Assembly (NCBI GenBank): GCA_026260175.1
Contig: JAKCWW010000544.1
Coordinates: 41,951-105,950 of the forward strand
Direction of reading: 5' to 3'
DNA from: Reticulitermes lucifugus
Taxonomy: Eukaryota; Arthropoda; Insecta; Blattodea; Rhinotermitidae
DNA: 64,000 bases
The notes beneath the pieces were generated by a model. The model was not told the origin of the DNA. It searched no databases and was given only the letters and a program-made list of their open reading frames with translations. Positions 25,561-38,450 of the stretch are shown here, piece by piece (positions within the stretch are counted from its first letter, which is position 1; every line of letters starts with the position of its first letter). Both the position numbers and the translations under genes were made by a program.

Positions 25561-28500
25561 GACCCAAATTCATTATATCTTTTCTCTTATGCGTGCTACA
25601 TATTTAGACAATCTCAGCTCCTTAATTTGGTTACACTTAAGGTTTTTGTTACAAATTAAACCAATAAATTATGAAACTGCTCATTACGTAATATTCTCTC
25701 TTTTAGATTCCAATGTTCTAAATACCATGCTCCCGCAAACCTCAAATATTCTATTTCCTTACGATAAGAGAAGAATTTTCACACCTATAAGAAATCATAA
25801 AAAAATTTATTTGCCGAGTCTCAGTACATCACTTCGGATGTGACTGCTAACGCCAGGTTTGCACAAGTACAAATACACTATACTTATTTACTCATATGTA
25901 TCGCTTCACACTGGTATAAACAACACAAAAATCATAATCATATTTATTTTGATGTTATGCTTTTAGACTTCGTAATTTATGTTTACATTTGTTGTTGAGT
26001 TAGGACTTCAGATGAAGTGAATAACTTTAACTTCTTCTCTAGAAAGTCTCAAAATAAAGATATTTTATCTACATGAAAATTTAGTGCATGGTATATTAAA
26101 TTTTTGGCATTCAATATTATTGTTTAGTGGTAAAAGTAGAGGCTTATTTTATTGTGATTTATTTGCTAATTACGTAGATAATGTCTCTTTATTCTGTCTT
26201 TCAGCAATTAAATGATTCGCTATTTGTGAGATTTCATGTTCCCATGGACATGACAATAAAGAATATTGCCTTCTGATTTTGTGTTGGACGGAGGTATCAG
26301 TTTCCGAAGACACGTTAAAAAGTTCCCGTTTAAAAGTTATATTAGTTTAGACTGCGTCGCTTCCAAGAAGAAAATATTGTTTAATGTTTGCATTATTTGT
26401 TAGATACGTGGCTAAATATTTAGTGACTTAGTCAATCAGTTGTTTAATAACTTTGTTGATTAAAACAGTTTTCCTCTCAAAGGTCTGAGTGAGTAACGTA
26501 GGTATGCTAAGTTCTGCTCTCTTGAAAATGTAAGCTGATAAATGACAAAGATTTTTACGCTCGTTCGAGTCTTGTGGATATTATATTGCCTACAAATTGT
26601 GAATTGCTGTAGAAAACAAACATTGAGGCTGAGCAAGGCATTGTTTGACTCAGGTACTGAGGATATGGCTATAGCTTCCTTCCCATGCCTGCGACTTGTT
26701 GAATGATTAAAATTCGACTCTCGTCACACTTCGCTGTCGTAGCAACAAGATGGTGGACCTGACTTCATCCTTCATTCTCTTGTTATATTATTCAGATGAC
26801 AATCCCTACAGGAAAGTTTGGATCTCGAGGGGATTCTCGCACTAGCAGCAAGCTTTACCAAGTACCTCATAGATTACACGGTGGCTAAGTTGCGAAGTTC
26901 CATTATTCTCCAGCAAAATGTAATAAATACGCCTAAGGAGAGGTGGACTCTAGTCAAAGGAACCACATAAACGTTTCATACGAAATTTCTTAAAGAACCT
27001 CTCTACTAATATAAGTAAATAGTTATCCTACAACTTTGGCAGCGGATAGATAATTCGGGCATTTATCTGCTGTCCGCAGCGCGATTTTCTGAGAGTCTAT
27101 TTCCGCTAGGCGTGGGAACACAATGGAAGGAAGCTTCCTGAAATTTCAATGTTCTCCAGCCTTCAATATCGGTATCTTTCATGTGAATTAATAATATTAG
27201 CCCCTACATTATATATAAAAACTCAGTTCATGCCTGAAAAAGAACACAATGTGCTTCCATTAGAAAGAGCAGTCCGTGAATAATTTTAGGAAAATAATTT
27301 TTATTTATTTTGAAAATAATAGGTGTGGACAAAAATGCAGAATTTTTAGTGTCAAACCGGGCGTAAGTAAAGGAGAAACTAAGACTGAAAGCGCTTTTTT
27401 ATTACAGTTGGATGTAGAGTAGAGTGAATTTCTTTAGTGTAAACGAAGAAATTTTAAGGCTCAAACAGCATATATTTCTTGAAAGGAATGGAATCATGCC
27501 ATTTCCTCTTTCGTTGAATATTTAACTATCCACGCGAGAGACATAAAATCAGCGCTTCACAGAGAGGAAAAGGGAGATCATATTATGTCCCATAATCTTA
27601 CTGTAAGTAATTTACACCCTGAATCTATTAGGTGCTGTTGCAGAGCCATGTAAATAATTGTGTCAGTGTCATTTTCTTCCATAGTAATTAGAACCTTAAT
27701 GAAAGGCCCTTATATACGCTAGCACATTTCTAGCAATTTTTACAACAAACTTCTGTAGAAAATAAAAATTCTCTATAATTAACTTTACGATCTTGACCCC
27801 CGACATTTTTGGCAAACCCATTCGGTCTGACATATTGGCATTCTTTAAACATATTGTGTTTTGGATTTCGCAGTTGAATGTATACAGGTTCAAATAACCT
27901 CATAATGTGACGAGCTCCTAAATTCCGTTTTCCTAACGCCAGTATTCGGCTAACTGGTTTCAGTTTTATCCACAAGCCTTTTAGTTCCTCATCCTGCTCA
28001 TAGGTATAAATGTTTCGACAGAATCTGATATCTTTTTAATATCAATATCTGTATAGAGAAAGAGCTTCCAAACGCCACATATGATAAATATTTCAAATAA
28101 ATTTCCATTAGAATAGCTATGTAAGATTTTGTACTTTCTTGTGACAAGCCTGAAAGCCAATTTTTCTGATAGAGCTACTATAACTCACAGTTACTTAATT
28201 CTAAATTTCACAAGGTGCAGTAATGTCAGGAATATATTATTCCAAGTTAAGTAGAGTACAGACGTAATACGCAACAGGCACTTGTTTGTGAGATAAATTG
28301 TACATTAGGGTAAACTTCAGCAGACACGATGGTGTCCCTTGTCGTTAAGTCGCACAATTTACGGTTTGCCCATGATAGGTGACAAAGTTATGCGCCCATA
28401 CATTATAGAATCTGAATTTTGCGTAATTTTTCTTTCAGTATTTTAAAATCTGTTATTTATGAATTATTTCTAAGTAGCTTACAAAGCGAACGTATGCAGG

Positions 28501-31500
28501 CCGTTATGTGTCGTTGCGCTCTGCTCTCTTAGTGCAGAATATTATACACATTGTTGATACATCGTCTACAAAAGACACTAAAAATCTTCCCCAAAAATAT
28601 AATTTTTAAAACTAGCGTTACAAACGTTGAAAGTAAAACATAAATATATTTATTCAAGATACATTGCTTTGCTTGTGAAAACAGATGCGTTGCAACATGT
28701 TGACTGGACAAAAGAGCTCACATCCAAATATAGGCAAAAATAAAAGAATTTCTATTGTAATAGCTTAAGTAAAAATATGCGTATTAAAACACGGAATGTC
28801 AGCGCTCAAACCCGTTATAAAGCAACAGTATATAGCCTTTTTATGCACGTAGCCTGTAACATCTATGTCGGTGGAACTCTGCTTACGATGTGAAGTTCAG
28901 TTTTCCTATCTTTTGACGTAGGCCTTACAAAGTTACGACGTAGCAATTAACAAAACATAGCTTTCTCTCTCGCAGAATCTAAAGGACTGCTTAATTTTAT
29001 ACAGACAAGTGGCTGTTTGCATATCAACCGCAATGGGAACGCCGTTCCATAGCATTAATTATTGAAATCAATCTTGAGCGGAAATACGGGGAAGGAGGAA
29101 AGAAAGGAATTAAATGAGCAAACAAGAAATGAGGATCCTGATTTTGTGTTAAGTATACACGGATAACACGAAAGATCCTGGCAGTCTTTTGCAAATTTGA
29201 ATTAAGAGTTAAGAGAACTGAAGAAGGCAATGAACCTGTAATTCAGGTACATGGTGTCAAATAATCAAAAACCCAGTTCAACAGAATATTACCCCAGAAT
29301 ACAGTTCTGATTTTTTGTAAATTTCCGTCAGAAGTGGTATTGTTTTAAACACCGATGCACAAAGTTCTAAGAATAAGAATTAACTGATATTTTGTATGTC
29401 ATGGCTAAATATTAATTTAATATCCAACATAATCTCTGTCATCCATCGGCCATAAATGCGGATTACAACCGTTTTTAAAAACAAAACAGCAAAGGCTAGC
29501 AAATACGAAGCAATCAGAAATGCAAAGCTGAAGTAGACTGTACGGAAAACAACTTCCTAGTGGGCCTAAGCTTATCGGAACACTGATCGACAGATTTATT
29601 TTCATTATTATTGATTCTCCAACCTGCGAATATTTTAAAGGTAAAATAAATTAATTCTAATAATTCTCCATTAATATTAAGAATATTTTGACACCAGTAA
29701 TACTTAGGGTAAGATAAGGACATTATAATCAAATTGTTACTTTTTACAAAACGAAATAGCTAATATAAACAATCATGTCCTTTTTTTATATATTTTTCTT
29801 AAATAAATTACAGGAATATACTTTAAAATAAGGTGAGCAGGTAAATATTGGACCTAAGTACATTGAAGGGTATGGGGTGGAAGAGTAAAAAATTAGGAAA
29901 CCGTTCCCGCACGTGATATAAATTAAGGAGATTACAACTGGATAACAATGGGATGCACACAGAACCTTGTTAATGTACATTAATAACGTGCCCAATTTTA
30001 GAGAACATGCACTTAGAATCAAGTGACGAAATCAGATTTCGGAGAACTCTTTCTGCATCACCAAAGTCGATCGACATCTTATAGACGTTTTTAGTGAGCC
30101 TGCTGGGAGGATCTTTTTTATCGTGCCTCCTAATAATTTTCACAAGACAGAATACGTCTAAATGTGACTTATTACATTAATATAATTCCTCTGCCAAATC
30201 ACAGCAGTAATACTTTAAGAGCCCACACTGCTTTCACTGCTCGTGACGAAACTACTGACAAAATTAAATTCGTGTTGCATCCATACACCTTCATGTCGTC
30301 GCTACGGTAGCGGCTCATCTGACCCCCACCACCCCCCCCCACCCCAACACAGAGAGGTCTCCACGGTGTTGTCAACTTTTGCAAATTTCGGTTCCTCTTC
30401 GCCGATGAGGAAGTAGCTAATTGAGACCACTTCTTCCAGGCAACTTAAGTTCGTAGTACAAGCTCTTAATTATACACCAGATGAAATATGAAAGTTAATG
30501 TGCCTCTTTTCTTGTAACATTTTTGTTAATTAGAGAAATTTTAACTTCGAAAAAGCGCGTGTAGCGAAGCATAAAACGAAGCAAAGGATGACGCTATACC
30601 TACACACGTGAGAGTATGACCACTAAAGAACAATATTCCTGTTCATTCCATATGTCTAAGAAAATCTAGGCTAATTTTTACTCGTAAATTAAATATGTAA
30701 TTTGGGTGTCAGTGTGGAGTAGACCGAACTGGCACATGGTACATTCCAGTGGCGAGCGGACGAGAAGGAGGGAATTAATCTTGTTACTAACATGCAAACA
30801 AGCATTCATACGTCCAATAAAATTTCTCACAAAGTAATTTCTCAAATTACGCCATACTTTTCTTTTCAATATCATGACGCTGCTGTTACAGCTACTGTGC
30901 TAGGTATTTAGAATATCTGACCAATGATATAAAATATTTATTTACATAGAACAAGATATTGCTCCGTCGTCTTACTTAATTTGATCGAGATATGGGTACA
31001 GACATCCTCATCATCACTTGGCTTGGTTTACAACAAGAGAGACCAACCCGATGTCTCGTTTACATAACGAACCACGACTTCAGCTTGGTTGTTACTGCTT
31101 GTTCGGGGACAGAGCTTCGCTAGCCCGGGAGTTTACATTAGCTCCTCGAAAACTTGGGGGCAACTTGACTCAACAGAATCAACAGTTTGTAGAAGCAATC
31201 AGAGAAGAAGGCGGTACAGTCGGATCGCACAGCTAATGCCTCGATAAACTTCTACGTTCCCCATTTCCTTCCATGGAAGAAACAGTCTGTGAATAAGTAG
31301 CATCACCTCAAAGAATATTAACTTTTAAGATTAAAATTAATGTAGAATATATATATATAAATATATTTCATATCCCAAAGTAAAACATAATCCGGCTCGG
31401 TTTTAAAATCGAATCTGTTAATCTTGCTCAGAGAAGATTAGCTCTTTTTTCTGAGACCCATTAAACATAGTCCGTGGGCAAAACGCAGAGTTTCTGAGTA

Positions 31501-31971
31501 TTAAAACTAGTGAATAAACATGAGTCCTAAAAAAAGTAATAGGTGAGAATCAGCCCACATATCCCAATAAACTGATGTCAAATTTATTATCCTAATGGAT
31601 ACAGCGGATATATTCTTAAGAAAACTAATTCCTCAAGAAATTATTCTGCTTATACCAAAATTGAATGTTGATTACAGTTTTGAAAACAGCCCGTCGGTGT
31701 ACTCTATCCTCAGTCCGTTGAGTCTCTTTCACACTCTCAAAACCTTCTTCCTTTCTTTAAGGTATATTTTAATTCTATTCTCGAATTGACACTTAGGTCT
31801 CAAGAGATCTTCTACCTTTTAGCTTTTCCGATTAAAATCTTATATGAGTTTCTCATATAGTGTCCCGTCCATGTTATATATTCCACCCACACTTTTCATT
31901 AAACATCTTAGAAACAACTCACTAACAATAAAGGATTCTGACTTCATTACCCGCTTTTCCAAAAATATGAA
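25561..31971. other. anonymous AT-rich DNA
   Basis: No gene or transposon recognised. A C-rich run lies at 30320-30345. The plus-strand 72-codon frame at 31018-31236 is GC-richer than its surroundings but unidentified. An AT dinucleotide run lies near 31351-31362. Confidence 0.5.
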
Positions 31972-32491
31972 AAGAGGCTATTATCTTCGTCATGTCTGTC
32001 CGTTTATCCTTCTGTCCCTCTGTCTGTCCGCATGGAACAACTCCACTGCCACTGGACAGATTTTGAAAAAAATTTATATACGAATATTTTTTTGAAAATG
32101 TGTCGAGGAATTTTAATTTTCATTAAAATCCGACAAGAATAACGGGAACATGACATGAAGACTATGTACATTTATGACAATGTCTGCGTGAATTCTTCTT
32201 GGAATAAGAGAAGTTTCAAACAAATGTTGTAAAGAAAATCAAAATACACATTTTCTGTTCAATAACGTTTTCCCGAAAATCGTGCCTTTTATGATATAAT
32301 GTGGAAAAAATTGGTAGAGCCGGACAAGCCACAGATGACATAATAGGGGCGCATGGTCTATGCACGCTGGATAACTAAGTCTACAAATATACACTCACAA
32401 TATGTAATACTTATTGCTTTTCCATTGCAACAATTGTTACATAAACGCCCCTCAGTGTTACGGTATACGTACGTTGCCTCTCTTGTTTTGA
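31972..32491 (+). repeat. dispersed repeat, copy 1 of 2
   Basis: About 520 bp align end to end with 62105-62646. Shared landmarks in order: ATTATCTTC with CATGTCT, a GTCTGTCC-rich tract, CCACTGG, AAAATCGTGCC, GACA-GCCACAGAT, GCACGCTGGATAA and TTGCCTCTCTTG. Plus-strand pseudo-peptides such as the YVILIAFPLQQ type are, from memory, very common in insect annotations. Neither copy keeps an intact frame. The element class is unknown to me. Confidence 0.8.
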
Positions 32492-32617
32492 GTTTCCCAA
32501 ATTTCTATCGCCTTTTCTCCGTTAGTTCCCACAGAACAGAGATTTTGTCAAGTTAATTAACATGTTCACTTTTGTCTCGTAATGCTCCATAAAATTGAAA
32601 ATATTGGAATCTGATAT

Positions 32618-33118
32618 ATGTACTTATACATACATACATACGTACATACATACATACATATATACATACATATATACATACATACGGACTATATACTTAC
32701 GTACATACACGCATGCATGTATGTATGCCTGTATATGTATGTACCTACGTACCTACAAATAGACACACATGCATGCATATATACATACATACATATATAC
32801 ATACATATGTACGTACATACATACATGTATGTATACAAACATAGATACATAAGTACGTACATACATATATACGTACATTCATACATACATACTGACGTAC
32901 ATAAATTTATACATAGGTATACAAGTACGTACGTACGTACATATATACGTACATTCATACATACATACTGACGTACATAAATTTATACATAGGTATACAA
33001 GTACGTACATACATATATACATATATACACACATACACGCATACGTATGTACATGACTACATACATATACACACATACATACATAAATACATACATACAT
33101 ACATATATACATATATAT
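32618..33118. repeat. ATAC/GTAC tetranucleotide array with 76-bp duplication
   Basis: A 500-bp interrupted array of ATAC, GTAC, ATGT and TATA words. Inside it a 76-bp segment (32865-32940) is repeated directly at 32941-33016, differing visibly only at its end where one copy has ACGT runs and the other ATAC. The Tyr/His/Thr and Met/Cys/Val frames of up to 117 codons across it are artefacts. Confidence 0.95.
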
Positions 33119-34439
33119 TTTAGGCGTGCAGACACGTGCATTAATTCAGTACACGTTTCCCCAAGTTTCCCAAATTTAATATTTTGAATAGCAGTCCCTA
33201 GTTATTAACTTCCGTCTGGTTAGTTGGGTCTGAGAGAGCCCGTTGGTTAATAAACGAAAACATGTTCTCGGAACTGGGTCAGAAATCAGGTTAGTGTAGC
33301 GGGCTGTAAATGTATATTTGTTAGTAGTTCTAAACAAGAATAACGACTTAACATCTCATCAGTGTTCTGCACAAATTGCAGAATACTGTCCTGGAATTGG
33401 GCGCGAACTCTTTCCAAATACCTACTTACATTTATACTTGATCATCCGTCCATATATTTAAAAACTTATATGTTAGAGTTATATAACCCAGTTGGGTGTC
33501 TTACCACTAGAACATAAGTTGCATTCCACGGATATAGTACATATTTACTGTTCTAATCTTTACAATTCAACGCGACGAATCACCTTCAGATTCATCCGTC
33601 CATGCATTTATCTCTGTCTAATATCTGCAAATGATTAGGCGCCGTTAGATGAAATGAGTGCAGAAATGTTTCTTTCGTGAATTATTTTCTGTGGACTGAA
33701 GCGAACTATGTGCTGCACGGTAAATACTCTACCTTCCAGCCGCCTGCTTGTTCTGTAATTACCGTTCTGATGTATCAGAATAACAGGCTCGATAATCGAG
33801 CAGATTTTCTATGTTTATTAGCATCCGCTATAATTATATTGAACTGCATTAGACATGTCCAGATTTTTCATCGTAAAACTAACTTTATATAAAGCATGAA
33901 GCAAATTTTTTAAAATTTTCAACCTACTAAAAGATGGGATAAATTATAATATACGGATCTCGTTAAGACCTCCATTTTATTATCGTGTACACTTAACTGT
34001 ACACTAATATATTTTATTTTCTCATAACTCAAGAAGGAAGGGAAGAAAGAAAAATCGAATAATAAGTGAAAAAATAAGACTGAAGTGTATAATTTTTGCT
34101 TGTTAGGAACACTTAATTTAATTTCAGTATCCTTATTTTCAGCGCCAATCAATTGGAAGGACATTAATAAGTGGTGATTATCTGACATGTCTCGTAGAAA
34201 AGATACTACTTACACGCAGAAGGATTTCTGGTTGTCGGACAGAGAGAAAGGATTAGTGCACAGTGTTGGACTAGGGGCAGTATTGTTGGACTAGAGGCAA
34301 TCTCAACAGAGTCGACAGAAAATTACAAAAGGAAAGTAAAATGAAGAGCGTTAGTCTTACAATAAACATCAGCATTGCTTTTACGTAATACCTGAGCACG
34401 GCCTTTACAATTTTCACAATTTTTCTGCGCCTTTTCTTT
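33119..34439. other. anonymous AT-rich DNA
   Basis: No gene recognised. A tiny direct repeat of TGTTGGACTAG occurs twice near 34264-34295. Confidence 0.5.
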
Positions 34440-34715
34440 GTCGGTGAAGTGCCCCGTAGCAGATGCTACGGACGCACCGCAGACTTGATACTTATTGTGC
34501 AACCCTGTGATGAAGATGATTAAATTTTTTTTCGTTTTTCCTTGTAATGAAGCACCTGTGGAATGAAATTGACAGGTGAAAACCGAAGTACTCGGGGAAA
34601 AAACCGTCCCATTGCCACTTTGTCTGCCACAAATCCCACATGGACTGACCAGGGATCGAAGTCAGGCCTCCGCGGTGAGAGGGCGGCGACTAACCGCCTG
34701 AGCCATGACACGGCC
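34440..34715 (-). repeat. SINE family 1, copy a
   Basis: A tRNA-derived SINE on the minus strand. It begins GGCCGTGTCATGGCTCAGG, with A box TGGCTCAGGCGG (34694-34705) and B box ACTTCGATCCC (34652-34662). The body shares CAGTCCATGTGGGATT, CCCCGAGTACTTCGGTTTTC and AGTCTGCGGTGCGTCCGTAG with the copy at 36281-36550. It spans about 275 bp and is transcribable only by pol III if at all. Confidence 0.88.
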
Positions 34716-35861
34716 TTAGCTGCACCTTACACAAAATCGAGTTGATAATGTGACAGCAAAATCCGAAATGTCAACATCATTAATAAGAAATCTTGCCATT
34801 GGAAATAATTTGTCAGCTGCATTTACATTCAAGATCCTTTCATCTCCTCGAAGCGGACGCTTTAAAAACAACTTCTCCGTCAAATTCTTCTAACTCGTAT
34901 TTCTCATTACATCGTTGTTCTCTAGACTTCTCTATCCCAAACGTCTATCATCGCATAGTTTAATTGAAAAGCTGTTAGTATATCAAAGTATATACCGACG
35001 AATTTCAGGATGATTTGCTACTGATGATCTTGGAAATGTTGTTCAGAAAGCGGCAGCTGCTAATCAAGGTAATATACTAGGATCTGTCCGAAGGATTTGA
35101 GGAGCACTCTGGAAAACCACAGTCCCAACTGAGATTCGAAAGACCCATCTCCCGAAAACATGATTAGATCCTTGTCATTGGACCAAACTTCTCTGTTACG
35201 AAAATGGTACCAGATTACGGATCACAAATTTCATACTTATGCAGCATCATATATTTATAAAATATTATAGCTTAGGATCCAATAATTTCCCACACAATAA
35301 TTTGTAATATTAGACATTTCTCTGAGTAAAAGATTACGCTTCATACCCACAAAAGCAACTTAAATTAACTTTCATAGTAATTCATAAAGTAGAGGAGATA
35401 TTACATTTTTCGTGCTCAATAATAAGAAAAATTATCAGAAATTCTATTTCTCTAATCTCTCTGACCATTTCATTTAAATTTGTAGTGCTTTCCCATAGCG
35501 AATATAAGCTTTGATAATTTCAAGGAACAGATTTTCAACTTTGAAAGAGTATGTTATATTTTGAAAATTTTGTTTTATGGACATTGCCTTCGTCAAACCC
35601 CCACGGTGCTTCAGCTGTTTTGGGGTTCAAAGTTTGTTATAATTTTACTGAGAAATATTAGTTTTTTTAACATATAGCTTTGGTGGTAGATATCAAATTC
35701 GTGATTCTTTACAGGCTAATTTTTTAACACGGGCACTAGTAATACAAAACATAATAAAGTATATATGAATACTTCTTACAGGTCAAACGCGTATAAATCC
35801 AACTTCACAAAGGTCAGACAAAGCATACTGCCCAACATTAATTCAGTTTCTCTTTTTATAT
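34716..35861. other. anonymous AT-rich DNA
   Basis: No gene or repeat recognised. Confidence 0.5.
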
Positions 35862-35919
35862 ATACATCTTTTATTTTTATTACAAAACACTGCACAATAA
35901 TTCTGTATATATATATATA

Positions 35920-35966
35920 TATTCCTACATGTTTCGGCTAACCTTCATAGCCATCATCAGGGAGTA
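35920..35966 (-). ncRNA. hammerhead-like ribozyme motif (left arm)
   Basis: Read on the minus strand: stem I strand TACTCC, box CTGATGA, one extra T, stem II GGCTA paired with TAGCC around a 7-nt loop, GAAA, palindromic stem III ACATGT, cleavage base A, then GGAATA closing stem I (five of six pairs). The order is that of a type I hammerhead with a very short stem III, which could work only as a dimer. The extra T after CTGATGA departs from the canonical core, so activity is uncertain. Confidence 0.55.
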
Positions 35967-36280
35967 ATTTCCATAGAGGTGAGCAGCTTACAGTATAACA
36001 TTGAATGGCAGTGTATATATTTAATATTCACAGCCGCAGTCCGTATACAGTATCAGCGATCTCATATGGTTAAAATCATACATGTTATTAAAATACTGTA
36101 TATTAATACACAAAATAAAATGTCATGTGTACCGTCTCTGTACAGAGATAGTATACATGCAATAAACATCGGTTACCACAGCCGGGGGTATCCACCCTAC
36201 AAAACAAATAGTTATTTACAAGATATGTTTGGAGACAGACCTCTATATATTTTATTGTATATATTAATATACAATATTTT

Positions 36281-36550
36281 GGCCGTGCCATGGCTCAGGC
36301 GGTTAGTCGCCGACCTCTCACCGAGGAGGCCCGGGTTCTTTCCCTGATCAGTCCATGTGGGATTGGAGGTGGAAAAAGTGTGCACTGGGATAGGCTTTTC
36401 CCCGAGTACTTCGGTTTTCCCCTGTCAATTTCATTCCACCGGTGCTCCATTAAGCGAAAAAACTAATAATCCTCATCATAGGGTTGCACAATAAGCCTTA
36501 AGTCTGCGGTGCGTCCGTAGAATCTGCTGCGGGGCCCTTCACTACACAAC
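36281..36550 (+). repeat. SINE family 1, copy b, nested in foldback arm
   Basis: Begins GGCCGTGCCATGGCTCAGG, with A box TGGCTCAGGCGG (36291-36302) and a B-box-like GGGTTCTTTCC (from 36333). It is flanked by ATACAATATTTT (36269-36280) and ATACAGTATTTT (36551-36562), a 12-bp target-site duplication with one mismatch. Removing the SINE and one duplicate restores pairing of the foldback arms, so it inserted after the foldback formed. Confidence 0.9.
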
Positions 36551-36685
36551 ATACAGTATTTTAATATCATACATGATTTCAACTTTATGAGATAGCTGAT
36601 ACTGTATAATGACTACGGCTGTGAACAGTAAATGTACACACTGCCAATCAATGATATACTTTAGGCTGCTCACCTCTATGAAAAT

Positions 36686-36732
36686 TACTCCCTGATGATG
36701 GCTAAAAAGGTTAGCCGAAACATGTAGGAATA
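36686..36732 (+). ncRNA. hammerhead-like ribozyme motif (right arm)
   Basis: TACTCC (36686-36691), CTGATGA (36692-36698), extra T (36699), stem II GGCTAA (36700-36705) paired with TTAGCC (36711-36716), GAAA (36717-36720), ACATGT palindrome (36720-36725), A (36726), GGAATA (36727-36732). Stem II has six pairs against five in the left arm because the loop sequence differs. Confidence 0.55.
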
Positions 36733-36770
36733 TATATTGAATTATTTTGCAGTAGTTGGTAACAAAAGTA

Positions 36771-38238
36771 AAAACCTATATGTAAAACAACTGCACGGAT
36801 TATGTATAATATTCAGTGTTTCTTTATTTCAAGTCAGGAAGATGCAGCCTATGCACTGAGAGAGGAATGCTTTTTAATGATTATTATATATTTTTCATTG
36901 TTTCGATCCAAACCTCGAAATGTAATATATGAAGAACAATTCTCAGATACACATTTCCAACATAGACGCTCTGTAATAAAGCACTGCCACAATCCTTTGG
37001 AAAATTTTAAATATCGATCCTGCACGTAAATCACGAACAGATGAAAAGGAGAAAAAGTTGCTTATACATGTTCTTAAACTGTCTCCAATTGAATTGGAAT
37101 CTTCTCCTCTCGTTTATTTTCAGGCTATAACAAGACGTGAATGTGCGGCTTAGCATTGCACGTCTTCTGTAGTGGCATGAGAATATTCCCCGAGGGCAAC
37201 TTTGGGAGGTTCCCCGCGAAACTTAAGCAGCAGGGGAAAAGGAGAAAACGAGAAGCAAGAAAAGAAATAAAAATGAAAGAAAGATGCGAACGTGGCAAAG
37301 GAAAATTTGATGAAGAGTTCGTCGACAACTACAGTGCGTAGATATAAGGGATGCTGAAACTACACCCATGAGATTTATACTTCGCCTTAAAAGATCCTTG
37401 TGACCTGCTCATGGAATGAATACAATGACATGTCTAAATATAAAATCTGCACTGGCCAAAAAAGACAAGGTGCTCTACAGCAGCTTACACTATCCTTATA
37501 TTTACACAGCTTGTCATAAAATTCCCTGCAACTAAAAATTTATGACTCATCATAAGGACTGAATTCAGCTGGCTTGGTATAAATTCAAGTTCCATAATTT
37601 TATGAACATAAAAAATAACTTCCTGACCAGCTAAGCATAACCAGTAGCCTCTTACGACTCTAATATTCAAAAACCGACCGAACTTACGCAGCAAACTGTA
37701 CAACAGTCGTCGCCGTGACACAGCGGCAACTTCTCTAGCAGTACCGTCAAGCGTAAAGCCTTGTCAACTCTCAGCAGGTGCTAGTCTCTGTCCGATATGC
37801 GCAGTGTCTGTTCACTCTCTCCGATCAGACGGCTTATAGTGCATATTTGTTTATATTACTGTTCTAATTTTAAAATCGAGAGGGATGATAAATAGGGATG
37901 GATTTGGAAGGAGGTGACTGATATCTGTGTTAAGAGTAACTGTTAACAACAAAACTTTAAAGCGAAGAAAAAATAAATTCTGAAGTTTAACTCACTTCCA
38001 AAGTAATACATGCAATACACTGCAATTCCGTTCGTCAACTCAATTGCTTTTTAACAGCAAAAACGCAATTATAGATAATCAATACAGGATAATAAGAACA
38101 ACAGAGACAAAAATTGGGAACAAACTTTAAAGGAAATAAATCACAAAAATGAAATTAGAAACAACACACTAACAAACAACTGACATAAGTATACTAAAGA
38201 GTCTCAACAAACCTGATACATCACGTAATAAGTTACTC
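36771..38238. other. anonymous DNA with a CpG-richer patch
   Basis: No gene called. At 37688-37850 the sequence is GC- and CpG-richer than its surroundings. On the minus strand it ends at a perfect splice-donor string GTAAGT (37682-37687). This could be a non-coding first exon of a minus-strand gene, but nothing else supports it. Confidence 0.4.
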
Positions 38239-38390
38239 GTGGTGGTGGTGGGGGTGGTTGTGGGTGTGTTGGTGGAGGTGGTGGTGGAGGTGGTGGTGGA
38301 GGTGGTGGTGGAGGTGGTGGTGGAGGTGGTGATGGAGGTGGTGGTGGTATTGGTGGGGTGGTGGTGGTATTGGTGGGGTGGTGGTGGTAT

Positions 38391-38428
<38 letters not shown>

Positions 38429-38450
38429 TTGGCAGTAGTAATAATAGTGC
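38239..38450. repeat. compound GGT-rich minisatellite and (GTA)n
   Basis: Three nested parts. First comes a GGT/GTT lead-in with tandem 12-bp units (GGAGGTGGTGGT), then about three 20-bp units (TGGTGGTGGTATTGGTGGGG), then a GTA run of about ten units (near 38396-38430). The plus strand is strongly G-rich and could form two-tier G-quadruplexes. The Val/Gly frame on one strand and the Thr/Pro/Tyr/His-rich frames on the other (the longest 131 codons) are artefacts of the repeat. Confidence 0.95.

Larger units (their letters stand above)
35862..36770. mobile_element. foldback element with PLE-like, ribozyme-bearing arms
   Basis: A large inverted repeat. The left arm (about 35862-36116) pairs with a right arm split by a SINE (36245-36280 plus 36563-36770). 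Shared landmarks are TTCCTACATGTTTCGGCTAA, ATAGAGGTGAGCAGC, TACAGTATCAGC and TATTAAAATACTGTAT and their complements. The central spacer is about 36117-36244. Each arm carries a hammerhead-like motif in opposite orientation. I see no open frame. The arms are diverged, with scattered substitutions and small indels, so it is older than the 56.8-kb palindrome. I infer that it arose from two inverted PLE-type terminal repeats. Confidence 0.8.

Noticed and set aside
32618-32971. 117-codon Tyr/His/Ile/Thr frame
   Set aside because: Translation of the ATAC array.
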